A stretch of DNA of 64,000 nt, taken from positions 50,157 through 114,156 of the forward strand of contig JAQTWP010000005.1 in the NCBI GenBank assembly GCA_028689205.1, given 5' to 3'. The position numbers were made by a program, and so were the translations under genes. Origin of the DNA: Candidatus Altimarinota bacterium (GTDB lineage Bacteria > Patescibacteriota > Gracilibacteria > BD1-5 > UBA2023). Shown here piece after piece: positions 31,462 to 42,024 of the stretch (positions within the stretch are counted from its first letter, which is position 1; each line of letters opens with the position of its first letter). Below the pieces are notes generated by a model. It made no database searches. It was not told where the DNA came from and worked only from the letters and a program-made list of their open reading frames with translations.

Positions 31462-32955
31462 TTATTCTTCTTCTTCATTTAATTTTTTGAGAAGAGGGGA
31501 GAAACGTAGATATTCAAAAGCCTGAAGTCAGATATAACGACCAACTAAAATATTTAGAAAAACAACCAAAATAATTATATCAGGATAGGAAATTAGGAAA
31601 TATTGAAGTGTTTTGAATTCGAATAATGAATAAATAATATATGTAATTATAATATATTGAAGTATTTCAATAATTCACGACTTCGAGATGAGATAAATAT
31701 CTTCCTGGAAAATTTTATCTGCAACAATTATAGTAAAAAAGAATGGAAAAATTATAAGCGAATTATCAAAAATTGCATAATTAATATATGAAAGTTCAAA
31801 AAAATTATCAATTCAAAGGAAAAAGAGAAAAAGCATAATATATATACTTATCAGAAGAGATCTTTTTGCATGAAGTAGAAGATGGACTTTTTTACTAAAA
31901 AGATTAACACTGATAATTGATATAAAACCAATTATCATAAATATTGCAGCTGATGAAAAACCAACTGATGCAATTGTAACCGCCAAAAGAACAGGATAAT
32001 AAATTCAAAATACATTGAAACCTATTACTTGCTTCATAAAATTAAGAATCAAGACAATGAATGTAATTGATAATAGTAGCGCTAGTAATTGATAAGAAAA
32101 TCCAGCATATGCCAAAAATTCAATAAAACCACTTAGGCTATATACTGTTTTTCATTTTTCATATGACAGTTCTTGTCAAACATTTAAATTTTCATTTTCT
32201 CAGGTTGAGATGCGTGCAATTATTCAATAGAGTTGATTTTCTGTAATCAAAAATACTTTTGTAGCTCCGATTTGAGATAATGAAGACGCTAGAACTTTTG
32301 AGAGAAAAGATTTAGAAAAATTAGAAATAATATAAATTTTCTTTTTAGTAAAATCAATTTGTTTTAGCTTCTGAAGTTTGACTATATCAGAAAAAAATCA
32401 TAAAATATCTGTACTTCATGCAATAAAATAATCGCTCTGATCTATTGAATCCCAGATTATTTGAGACTCTTTTGATTGTGAGAGAATGGTTTTATTTGAA
32501 TAACTATTCAAAAGAATATTATTTTTTTCTAAAATATCTCAGATTCATGTTTTAAGTCAGGAAAGTTCTGTTCATATATATAGAAGTATATTTTTATATA
32601 TCTTTATTTTTTTTTCGATAATTATTTCACATTGATTCACACTATCAGCTATATTTGCTTCTAGAACATATTCTCAAGCCATAGTAAAATAATGCAGATA
32701 TTTTTCTCTATCATTTATACTTTCTATTATATCATTGTCTTTTTTGAGAGTATAAACTATACTTCAAGAAAAATCTTTACTTTCTGAATTAGATAATTGA
32801 TATTCTTGTGTAGAATTAATTTTTGCTTGAAAAAGTCAAGAAATTTCATATCAGGATTTACATTGTGTAGGTTTTTCTATAATTATATCTCACGATTCTG
32901 CGTAAGCAAAAAACGGTAAAAATAATAATGTAATACTTACAATAAAACGGTACAT
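31462..32955 (-). CDS. 7TM_transglut (UUP1-type) membrane protein with extracytoplasmic domain
   Basis: This 497-residue protein has a signal peptide (FIVSITLLFLPFFAYA), an extracytoplasmic domain of roughly 250 residues that looks beta-rich and then alpha/beta, and seven C-terminal transmembrane helices. The membrane part has the pattern of the 7TM_transglut family: GFNVFGIYYPVLLAVTIASVG at the start and VGRYIGLQAFEYLRFSPL at the end (G-R-Y-x-G-x-x-x-x-E-x-x-R-F). In other bacteria this 7TM unit is fused to an inactive transglutaminase and sits beside an ATP-grasp alpha-L-glutamate-ligase-like gene, as it does here. The N-terminal domain here is not obviously transglutaminase-like. It is second in the operon, 17 bases after the ATP-grasp/DUF1704 gene. 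Confidence 0.78.
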
Positions 32956-32972
32956 ATGTTAATAATTAAAAA

Positions 32973-35297
32973 TTAAAGTTGTTCAAAAATTTTAAGATCA
33001 GAAATTTTTATTTTTCAAAATAATAATCTCTCAGGATCTCAGCCTGATTCAATCCATTTACTAATTCTATTATATCAATCTAGATATATTTTATCTTTTC
33101 TATAAGTAGTACCAGGAATTCATTCTACGCCAGAATGACTAATTCAACGTTTGAGTCTAACTGCATCGGAGAATATTGATTCCAATTTTTTACCAGGATA
33201 AAGAGAAATAAGAACTTCTACAGTACTTGCAAAAGAAAGAGTATCAACAATAGATAGAAGATAATATTTCATATACATTGCATTTTTTTTGTAACCTTCT
33301 GGAAGATTATTAAAAGAACGATAAATTGCGAGTCATTCTTCATCAGAAAGATAATATCAAGTACCGAATTGAAATAACAATAATCAAGTATCTAATCATG
33401 AAAGATACCTACGAAAATGAGTATCTATTTCATGTGACAGAATTGAATTAATTTCTTTTTCTCTTATTAATGCATTGTTTGAAATATGAATTTTTACCTC
33501 TTTTCAATATGATATTGACATACGAGATAGATTTCAACTTACAATATTAATTGGAATTTTTTTAATATTATGGGTTTCAAAATATTTATTTATAAGTAAA
33601 ACTATTTCATCCAATGAAAGAATTTTTCATAGATATTTGTCACTATTATCATTGAATCTTTTTATTTCAAAAACTTTTTTTTTCGAAACTTCTAGAAGCT
33701 CATCATTAATATCTCAAAATAAAAGAGAATTATAAAGTTGAATTTTTTCATAATCTTCGTTTTTATATGCTTCAATAAGTCATAACTTTGATTGGTTTTC
33801 AGAAAGTTTTTCTAAATATAGATCAGCTATAATATGACCTGATTGTTTTAAATTATTAGCAGTATTTATTAATTCTCATAAAGTATTTCTTATTGAATCA
33901 ATTCTTTCTTTGCTAGGAAAATGGTATTCAAAGACTGGGTTAAATCATATTGGATTTTGTATGAATCTATCAAGAAGAAAAAAATAATTATCTGGCTTAA
34001 GAAGAGAGGAAAGATTTAATTTTTTTCATACTCTATAAACATATTTATCAAAATTCAATATTTCTTTAATCCATTTTGGATTAGATTTATCAACTTCTTT
34101 TATTATATGTGATGAAGGATTTATGAGGTAATTCTGAATATCGTTCATTCATAGCATAATTGTATTATTGTGTATAGAACTTATATTGAATTTTTTAAGA
34201 AGCATTGATATGTTTGAATCTGTCAAAATATGTATATCAGAATTTCATACAGAATCTATTATATCTTGTGATACGAATGAATTATTATTACTCATATCAA
34301 CAGTTACTATTATTTCCTTATCTCAAACCATTCATTTTTGTTCTAGATAAAGTGTTTTTTTACCCATTAAAGTTGATAGTGTTTCTGTATGAAATAGTGT
34401 CTTTGCTATTTCTACTCATTTTTCTGGAGTTAATATTTTAAGATCTTCTATTTTATTAAGTCTGAAAGCAAGAGGTACTAGATTTACATTTTGTATTTCT
34501 AGTCAAGCTCTTGCATTGATTTCTAATAATTTTGGTCAATTTTTGGTAATTACCCAATCTAGAGCGAGATAACCTAGTTTTGTATACATTTGAACTTGTG
34601 AAGAAAAAAGAAGAATATCGTCCCAATAGGGGATAATTCTATCTTTGAGTCAATCGTGTTCTAATGGGAAGATATGAGTAAATATTTCTTTATTTTGATA
34701 TAAACTAATAATTTGTCCGTTTGCAATATTAAGACCTAATCCAATTCATCATTGAGAAAGGTTTGCTTTACTTTCTGATTTGATTGTAGGCATACGTATC
34801 ATTGCGGTGATAGGTACATAATTATAAACTATAATCCTAATGTCCGCTAGTCAGTATTTACAAAAATGTGCAAAATCTATTCAAGGACCAAGAAGTTCTT
34901 CTATAATTACGGTATCAGAAGAACCATGAAGCGAAAATGACCCATGAATAATATCAGTCATATGCAACTTAACTTCATCCTCAGTCCATTCTTCATTATT
35001 GATAATGAATGTTTCTCATATTCTCTTTATAATCAAAATTCATCTTCATCTACTTCATTTATTTGGTTTAATTACGAAGTCTTCAGTTTTAATTGATTTC
35101 AAAGAAAAATCTTTTAGTTCTTGATGAGTTCATAAAATTGCATATGTTTCTGCGAAGGGGATTCATCTACTTTCTAGGAAACGTTTAGTTTTTAATTTAC
35201 TATCTGCAAGTGATATTGATTCAGCTGAATTTTTAGCTCTTATGTATTTCAAATTCCTAGCATTCATTCATAATATGCCGTGGGAAAATAATTTCAT
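32973..35297 (-). CDS. ATP-grasp glutamate-ligase-like domain fused to DUF1704 (QEGLA) metallopeptidase
   Basis: This 774-residue two-domain protein heads the operon. Residues about 1-300 are an ATPgrasp_ST/alpha-L-glutamate-ligase-like domain: GILGMNARNLKYI start, FVIKPNKGSRGRGILI, VIIEELLGPG, DIRIIVYNYVPITAMIRMP, ANLSQGGIGLGLNIANG, and LLEINARAGLEIQN with the metal-binding Glu/Asn. Residues about 430-774 match DUF1704, known from flavohemoglobin-modulating QEGLA proteins and eukaryotic MATCAP tyrosine carboxypeptidases. The zinc-site LSHEIDTHFRRYLSG (HExxTH-type) is followed by GTGYYLSDEEGLAIY, equivalent to the QEGLA motif with the third ligand. A ligase and a trimming peptidase in one chain suggest addition and removal of residues at a peptide C-terminus; this is inference. 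Confidence 0.82.
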
Positions 35298-35657
35298 TGT
35301 TTATAATAATTTTAAAAATATATTAACTTTGATTGTTATATTGATAACTTTTCAAAATTGATTATTCGTCACATAAGTTACTTATTACTTTTGTTTATTA
35401 TATTAATTTTAGCTATATTTCCAACTCAAATATTGATTTAAAAAATAAGCCCTATTATTAGCTGAACTTAATATTTGACTTTCCTTTTGACATATAAATA
35501 AAAAACAGTATAGATTAACTATAAATAAAAATAAAAAATTAAGAAAGAGGAGGAAGTTCATTAATATAAAATTTCTAAATAAAGAAAAAATACTACTTAA
35601 GAATTCAATATATAATTCTGTTCACTTATTTTAATTAAATAAAATCAGGGAGGATTT
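35298..35657. other. Intergenic region between divergent ATP-grasp operon and mlaA
   Basis: No gene is visible in these 360 bases. The left part should hold the minus-strand promoter of the four-gene operon. The right part holds a plus-strand promoter (35487-35514), an AGAGGAGGAAG string near 35545 that is not followed by an ATG, a GAATT/AATTC inverted repeat near 35600, and a strong GGGAGG Shine-Dalgarno just before mlaA. Confidence 0.6.
35487..35514 (+). promoter_or_regulatory. Promoter upstream of mlaA-like gene
   Basis: TTGACA (35487-35492), a 16-base spacer and TATAGA (35509-35514) precede a leader of about 140 bases. The gene itself starts after CAGGGAGGATTTATG, a Shine-Dalgarno sequence much stronger than at any neighbouring gene. 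Confidence 0.6.
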
Positions 35658-36572
35658 ATGAAAAAAATGTTTTCATTTATCATTGTATTTGCTCTTGTAT
35701 TTTCTTTAAAAAATGTAAGCACAGCAACCGCAGAAGATCTTATTCAATCAAACACAGATACAGTAGAGGCATTAGAAACAATTGAAACTAATTTAAATCG
35801 AGTTATTGAGGATACAAAAGAAGTTTCAATTACAGAAGATGTAAAAAAAGAAAATAACGAAGAACCTCAAGTCGAAGTAGCTTCAATTAATTTTCAAATT
35901 GAGGGTCAAACTGAGGGTGTAAATCGAATAAATTATGAAGACGAAGAAGAAATAGAAATAGATGAGATTGCCGATCCTTTGTTTTATCTTAACTACGTTT
36001 TTTTTCATTTTAATGACAAGCTCCAGACCTGGGTTTTAGAACCAACATCAAAAGGTTATAAAAAAGTAACACCTGATATTGCACGAATTGGTATTAGCAA
36101 TTTTTTTGTTAATCTTACAGCGCCAATAAATGTAGTAAATAACCTTCTTCAGTTGAATTTCACTCGCTCTGGAAAAGAACTTTTAAGATTTGTAATTAAT
36201 ACTACGGTGGGTGTTGCGGGATTTTATGATGCATCTACTAATTTGTTTGATATACAGAAACATAGCGCTAGTCTTGGACAGACTCTTGGATATTATGGAA
36301 TAGGGCATGGTATTTATATTGTTTGGCCAATTATAGGTCCCTCATCAATTCGAGAAACTATTGGATTTGCCGGTGACTCTGTATTATCATACTCAAGTTA
36401 TGTTCCTATTAATGTTGCTGGTAGTGCAATGGTTGTAGATAAAGTAAATGATACAAGCTTTAAGCTTGGTAATTATGATTTCATAGTCGGGAATGGACTT
36501 GATCCATATTCAGCTATGAAAGACGCATTTACTCAATACAATGTCAAGAAAGTTAAAAATGTAGGTAATTAA
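35658..36572 (+). CDS. mlaA: MlaA/VacJ-family protein, probably of foreign origin
   Basis: This 304-residue protein has a signal peptide (MKKMFSFIIVFALVFSL), an acidic spacer of about 80 residues, and an MlaA/VacJ domain: DPLFYLNYVFFHFNDKLQTWVLEP, a central VNNLLQLNFTRSGKELLRFVINTTVG region, and LGYYGIGHGIYIVWPIIGPSSIRETIG. It has no lipobox cysteine. MlaA removes mislocalised phospholipid from the outer membrane of Gram-negative bacteria, an organelle patescibacteria are not thought to have. Twenty glycines use only GGN codons and no TGA, and four of six arginines are CGA. Start is set by a GGGAGG Shine-Dalgarno. These traits contrast with all neighbours and point to recent acquisition from a standard-code donor, or to an assembly chimera. 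Confidence 0.85.
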   Translation: MKKMFSFIIVFALVFSLKNVSTATAEDLIQSNTDTVEALETIETNLNRVIEDTKEVSITEDVKKENNEEPQVEVASINFQIEGQTEGVNRINYEDEEEIEIDEIADPLFYLNYVFFHFNDKLQTWVLEPTSKGYKKVTPDIARIGISNFFVNLTAPINVVNNLLQLNFTRSGKELLRFVINTTVGVAGFYDASTNLFDIQKHSASLGQTLGYYGIGHGIYIVWPIIGPSSIRETIGFAGDSVLSYSSYVPINVAGSAMVVDKVNDTSFKLGNYDFIVGNGLDPYSAMKDAFTQYNVKKVKNVGN

Positions 36573-36602
36573 TTTTTTTAGAATTTTATATTTAATAACA
36601 CA

Positions 36603-36630
36603 AAAAAGCTCATAGAAATATGAGCTTTTT
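36603..36630. terminator. Bidirectional terminator after mlaA
   Basis: AAAAAGCTCATA and TATGAGCTTTTT form a 12-bp stem with a GAAA tetraloop. It can serve mlaA and the convergent small minus-strand gene. Confidence 0.85.
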
Positions 36631-36651
36631 ATTATTTTAATTAAAACAAAC

Positions 36652-36858
36652 CTATTTTTTTTTCCTAGGTTTATGAGGACGTTTAGTTTGATGAGTTGCG
36701 TGCATTCATTTTCCAATAGAGCGATTAGGATTAGCTAATAAAAATGGTTTAGTTTTACGACTAAAATCAAAAATATTAGTTTTGGGTAATATGGATTCTA
36801 TAACTTCATTTTTGTTTTCAGCTTGGTCTAGTTCATTTTTTTTATTTAATTCTTCCAT
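36652..36858 (-). CDS. Small basic protein, function unknown
   Basis: This 68-residue ORF has an acidic/polar first half (MEELNKKNELDQAENKNE) and a strongly basic C-terminus (FSRKTKPFLLANPNRSIGKGMH ... HQTKRPHKPRKKK in separate runs). One glycine (GKG) is coded by TGA, showing it belongs to the resident code, unlike the adjacent mlaA. The basic tail suggests nucleic-acid or ribosome association. It does not match a ribosomal protein I can name. Confidence 0.5.
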
Positions 36859-37089
36859 ATATTTAAGTTAAGATAATTTTATAAATATTTCTATTATTTT
36901 ACTTTAGAAATCTGCTACTAATAACTTACTAGTTTTATGCAAAATAGCAATAATAAAAGTAGCTTAGATTACTAGTATCTAGTAATTATCAAGTTTTTTT
37001 ATTATTTATATAAGTATTTAATATGAATAAAGGTTTCATTTTATGAAAAAATACTTATGTTATATATATAATTTTTAACTTCAGAAACT

Positions 37090-37941
37090 ATGACAGAATT
37101 TATTTCTATAATTGTAGCTTATATTTATCCATGGTTCTTATCTCATGGGATCAAAATTATCGTTATTATTATATGAGCATATATAATAAACAAACTTGCT
37201 AAGAAATTTATAGAAAAATGAGTTAGGATTTTAGTTGTCGTAGATAAATTATCTTCGGAGGATTCTGAAACAAAAAGAGAAGACACTTTAATATATATTT
37301 TCATTGCTACATTCAAGATTATTCTTCTTATACTTACTGTATTAATGATTTTACAGGAATTATGATTAATGATTGAACCAATATTAGCTGCAGCAGGAAT
37401 TATCGGTCTGGCGTTTGGTTTTGGTTGACAATATCTTATTCGTGATATTATTTCTGGACTTTTCATTATTCTAGAAAATCAATACAGAATAGGGGACGTT
37501 GTACAATTTGATAATGTTTGAGGATTAGTAGAAGAAATAAGTATGAGAATGACAACTTTAAGAGACCTTGACTGAACTGTTCATCATGTTCCTCATGGTG
37601 AAATTAAAACAGTGTCGAATCTATCGAAATATTTTGCTAGAGTAAACCTAAATATTGGAGTGGCTTATGATACAAATCTAGAACATGTCATAGAAACTAT
37701 AAATACCACATGAATGGCATTGGCAGAAGATCCTATCTGGAAAGATTCTATAATAAAAGCACCTCTATTTCTCAGGGTAGATGACTTTGCTGATTCTTCT
37801 ATAATTGTAAAAATACTTTGAGAAACAAAACCACTTAAGCAGTGGGAAGTCACTGGTGAGCTAAGAAAAAGATTAAAAATAGCCTTTGATAAAGAGGGGA
37901 TAGAAATTCCATTTCCTCAGAGAGTAATAATTCAGAAATAA
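37090..37941 (+). CDS. MscS-family mechanosensitive channel
   Basis: This 283-residue protein has three N-terminal transmembrane segments; the third is the glycine-alanine-rich pore helix (PILAAAGIIGLAFGFGGQYLIRD) characteristic of MscS. The cytoplasmic beta domain follows with YRIGDVVQFDNVGGLVEEISMRMTTLRDLDGTVHHVPHG, and then the alpha/beta C-terminal vestibule. It opens on membrane tension to release osmolytes during hypo-osmotic shock. Several pore-helix glycines are TGA-coded. The protein is about the length of E. coli MscS. A second, more divergent family member is at 54075-54932. Confidence 0.93.
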
Positions 37942-38046
37942 TAAACAATCCCATGAACAATATATTTCTATTTTTCACTAAAATATAAATAAAGCTTGGT
38001 ATCTTCATTTATACAATGGTTCTTAAAATTTTTTTCTTTAAAATTA

Positions 38047-38478
38047 TTATTGAGATAATTTATCGCAAGCAGTTCTGCAATATCTAAAGTCTCCACAAAC
38101 AAGTGTTGTAGTAGTAGCTTCGCATTTTTGTTTACATTCTTGCTCATTATCACTTATTGTATAGGGAGAATAATCGCCATTTTCTCATAAAATTGAGGGA
38201 ATTTTAAATGTCTTATATGTAGTATTATTACTAAAATCATAGCTAACAGTTGCATCTCGACAAGCTTTGCGAACTGATATATTAGCATCACTAAGACAAT
38301 CACAACAATCTTTTGCTTCTGGTCCATTTTCTGTATTTTCCAGACAAGTACTATAGGCAGAATAGGCTACATTACTTTTTTCTTCAGGTTTTACTATTTC
38401 TTTATTTTCAGAACAACCTGAAACTAAAAAAGTTAAAACAAAAATGAAAATAATTTGAACATTAAATTTTTTTCACAT
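38047..38478 (-). CDS. Cys-rich lipoprotein, function unknown
   Basis: This 143-residue protein has a lipoprotein signal: MGKKFNVQIIFIFVLTFLVSGC with LVSGC as lipobox, so Cys at about residue 22 would be lipidated. The mature part contains ten further cysteines in paired arrangements (DCCDCLSD, CKQKCEATT, CGDFRYCRTACD), implying disulfides or metal binding outside the cell. Start codon Met-Gly uses a TGA glycine. One CGA codon occurs in KAC-x-DATVSYDF; whether it is Arg or Trp is unclear. No family name is recognised. Confidence 0.7.
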
Positions 38479-38811
38479 AAAATTTATTAATATTAAATAA
38501 TCAAAAGATTGTATATATACAATGTAATAATTAAGTAAAAAATAGAATAAAATACTAAAATAAAATATTTTTGTTAAACCATTTTTGTATTTGCTAATTA
38601 GTACTAAAGAGAGAAACACTCATTTAGTGCAAATTTATTTTTATTTTATTAGTGGTGGAGCTTAGTCGAACGTATTAGAACTGAAATTGAGAATTATGAG
38701 GGGTATATTAATTTTGCTAAAATATCTTAAATTAACCATTGGTTAAAATTTTTCATTCTTCTTTTAGTATTGATGAAGTCTCAAAGCAGCACTTTTTTTT
38801 TCAGTTAAATA
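38479..38811. other. Non-coding gap with tRNA-3'-end-like string and short palindrome
   Basis: No credible ORF is present in these 333 bases. On the minus strand the string GTTCGACTAAGCTCCACCA (plus 38652-38670) looks like the T-loop and CCA end of a tRNA or tmRNA but lacks a matching T-stem. TTAACCATTGGTTAA near 38734-38748 is a 7-bp inverted repeat with a one-base centre and could end transcription weakly. Confidence 0.4.
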
Positions 38812-41800
38812 TTAATAATATTCTCAATCCTTAATTCTGCTAATTAAGTTAAAAATAGCTTCAAATGAGGTAAATGCTTCTTTTGGGAAACTTGAAGTTG
38901 AGCTGCTAAATTTATTTTTTTTGCTATCAATCATTTTTAATAAAGATATTCACCCTGGTAATTTTATTGTGTTAACATATCATTCTAAATATTGATCTTT
39001 AAACAATAGTTCAATTGAAAGCATAGATTTTTCTTTGTATTCATCGCTAGCATAATCTTTTCTAAATTCAGGAACAGGAAGAAGAAAAACATAACCTTCC
39101 TTTTCACTATGTTTGACCAATCTTCCTAAAGCGTCGGAATCCTGTACGAGATTCCATTTAGTGTCTGAAATATCTAGAAGTCGATTAAATTCGCCATAAG
39201 CGCTATCATAGTCTAGCATTCCTATTAATTTTTTGTTTTGTATTGAACTAAGGAATCCATAATCTTTTTCTTTGAATCATCTTCAGATATGATGACAATC
39301 AAATCAATTTTCAATTTGAAATGGAACATCTCGTTTTTCTGGATAAAGTGCCCTCCATGCATTTTCAAGAATAATTATATCAGTCTCTCATTCTACAAAG
39401 AGAATAATATCTTTCTCCCATCTACTTGGTTTTTCGACTATTATTTTTATTGGATTATCTAAAAGTAGTTGTCTTTCCATTAATAAATTGGCAATAGAAT
39501 TAGGTCATTGTTTATATATTAGGTGCGCCTCATCCATAATTTCATCAATTCAAAAACATTCTCTTAATTTCTTGAAATTAAAAGTGGAGGTTATTTTATA
39601 ATCGAAGAGCATTAGCTTTTCTCTTATTATAAAATACATCTTTTTATTCTTAAGTGATTCATCAAGATTTTCTATATACAAAAAAAATACTTTCTTCAAA
39701 TATTCACAATACATTTGAAAATTAGGACTTATTTTTCATGAAATAATGTCTGTTTGAAGTGAAAAGGAATGTACTAATAAATCTATCATTTTATTACATA
39801 CATCAATTTTTCAAATTTGTGAAAATACATATGAAAAATTATATTGATTATTTCATCACCATCCTAACTCTGACTCTAATCGGCTTATTCAGTGAACTCA
39901 GGTTGAGGTAAATGGGTATTCTATTTTGAAAGAATCTGAACACTCAACTACACCATCTTTCAGCTGTCTTATCCTCCAGAGTATACTCGTTCTGTCATTG
40001 TATTTGGCAATTAGATGAGTATTAAGAGAATATAGGGTTTTAAGGTTAGTAGATTCTTTATCGTTATAATCTTCATTTTTGTTTAAAATGTCTGTAAAAT
40101 AATTAAAAGGAAGATACAGCGTATTCCATAATTTTTTTATGAATGTCTTACCTTTAACATTTGAGATTATATCAAAATAATCTTCAACAGAATAAACTCT
40201 ATATAGGTCTTGATTTTCAATTATATTTATACAAATATCTACAAGTTTTTGCTTTTGTTTTTTTGTAAAATGTGATTTATATTGGCAATAAAAAGGATAT
40301 ATATTTTGCGGATTATAAAATCTAAGTCATTTAGCATTATCATGGATATCTTCAGAGTATACTAACAAAAAGTAATCAATATCATCCTTATCTGGTGTTT
40401 TAATAAGCTTAAAAATATTTTCTAGTTTTGGATCTCAAAATAACAATGGATAATATAATATAAATATTTTTGAATATTTATAGATATCTATATTTAAGTA
40501 TATTGAAATTTTAATAATCCAATTAAGAACTGAAATTTCACCAGATATTGTAAACGAGCCATCTCACTTAGATTCATAAGTTATCCTGCGTATTATATCT
40601 TGTGAATATTCCTTAAAAGAAAGTCAATTTAAACGTATGAGAACCTGATCCTTTACGGAATTTTCAATTTTTTGGATTTCTTCTTTTTTAAATAGTATGT
40701 CAAGATTCTTTCGATCTAAATAATCGATATAATCGTGGAGGAGTTTGGGGAAATATTTTCATTTTCATGGAGTAAGCATTGCAAATATCTCAGCTTTTTC
40801 TTTCCCTTTTTTTCTTAGTTTATGTCTTTTATTCTTAATTTCTTGTTCTTCTAGATGTTTATTCCTTTTTTTGATAAAAGCTCAAATTAGATCATTTGAT
40901 TCAAATATATCAATTAATTCTTGTTTATTCTCTTTATCTGAATAAATAATTCGATCATATATATAATAAAGAATATTCTTGTTCTTGTCACTATAAAATA
41001 ATATTGAAATTAATTCTCAAACTAAATCTTTATTAATATAATTAATTACATAGGATTCTAATCAGTAAATATATAGATTCTCAGTATCAATATTTTTTAA
41101 TAGATCTATTATTGAATATTTATTTTTTAAAAAAATATAATCAGATAATATTTTGATAAATGGTATTTTTAAAAGATCTCTACAATGGTTTTCTAAGGCA
41201 AAAGATGTTTCAGTACATAAATATTCAAACATCTTTTTTCTTTGAGATGGCACAAAGTCTTCAGTGTCAATTTTTTTTATTAATATTTGAATTGTATCTT
41301 CATAGTATTCGCTATCTTTGATTAATGATGTATAGTTATGATAATAAATTAATCATTTTTTATAATTAATATCTTTAAATATTTCTAAAATAGATATGAA
41401 AGTTGACCTAAATTTTGAAGTATTTAATTTACATAAATATTTAAATCCTGCAGTTAAATCAGAAAAATGAATTTCATAATTATTATCTAATATTACTTTA
41501 GAAAAACAGTCTACAAATAACTGATTATTTCCATGTTTCATAAATACTTCAAGAAACTCACAATTTATGTCTGGATACAATTTTCATTTTGACTTTATAC
41601 TATTATATAACTGTATAAAGTATTTCTTTTCTTTTTCTCAGACGATTTGTGAAATTGCATCTATGATTGAGCTGGTATATTCAGGTTTCTCAAGATTAAT
41701 ATGTTCATCTATTTGCTTTTTTAAAGCTGTTATTATTTTAGAGTCATTTAATAACAAATTATTATTTGCTAAATATTTAATCATTTTAAGTAATATGTGA

Positions 41801-41976
41801 TATTGTCTATCAGTGTTTCATAAATCTAGAGAGTATTTTAGTAGATATTCATAAATAATTTGAATATTTTCTTCTGATTCTTGTTTAAATAATTCCAACA
41901 AAATAACATCATCAATCTCTTTAAACCAAGAAAGATTTTTAATTAATTCATCAAGCTTGACCTGAAATTTTGTCAT
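38812..41976 (-). CDS. Large helical protein with C-terminal TOPRIM domain (candidate defence effector)
   Basis: This 1054-residue protein is mostly alpha-helical and Lys/Glu/Ile-rich for its first ~850 residues, with no Walker motif seen. A TOPRIM domain lies at the C-terminus: IILFVEGETD at about residues 858-866 supplies the catalytic glutamate, and MLDYDSAYGE at about 920-928 supplies the D-x-D metal pair. TOPRIM nucleases of this kind are the effectors in OLD-family, Gabija and PARIS (DUF4435) systems. It is preceded, 48 bases upstream, by a polytopic membrane protein gene and is divergent from a KAP NTPase/HEPN pair. At least four CGA codons occur, which resident core genes avoid. The assignment to defence rests on domain type and neighbourhood. 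Confidence 0.7.
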
Positions 41977-42024
41977 GTGTTTTAGTAAAATACCCATATA
42001 AGGTCATATTATCGCATTTAAAAG

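Noticed and set aside
38652..38670. Functional tRNA or tmRNA gene
   Set aside because: Only a T-loop and CCA-like end can be matched. The T-stem strand is missing and no 5' half exists upstream, so no RNA gene is called.
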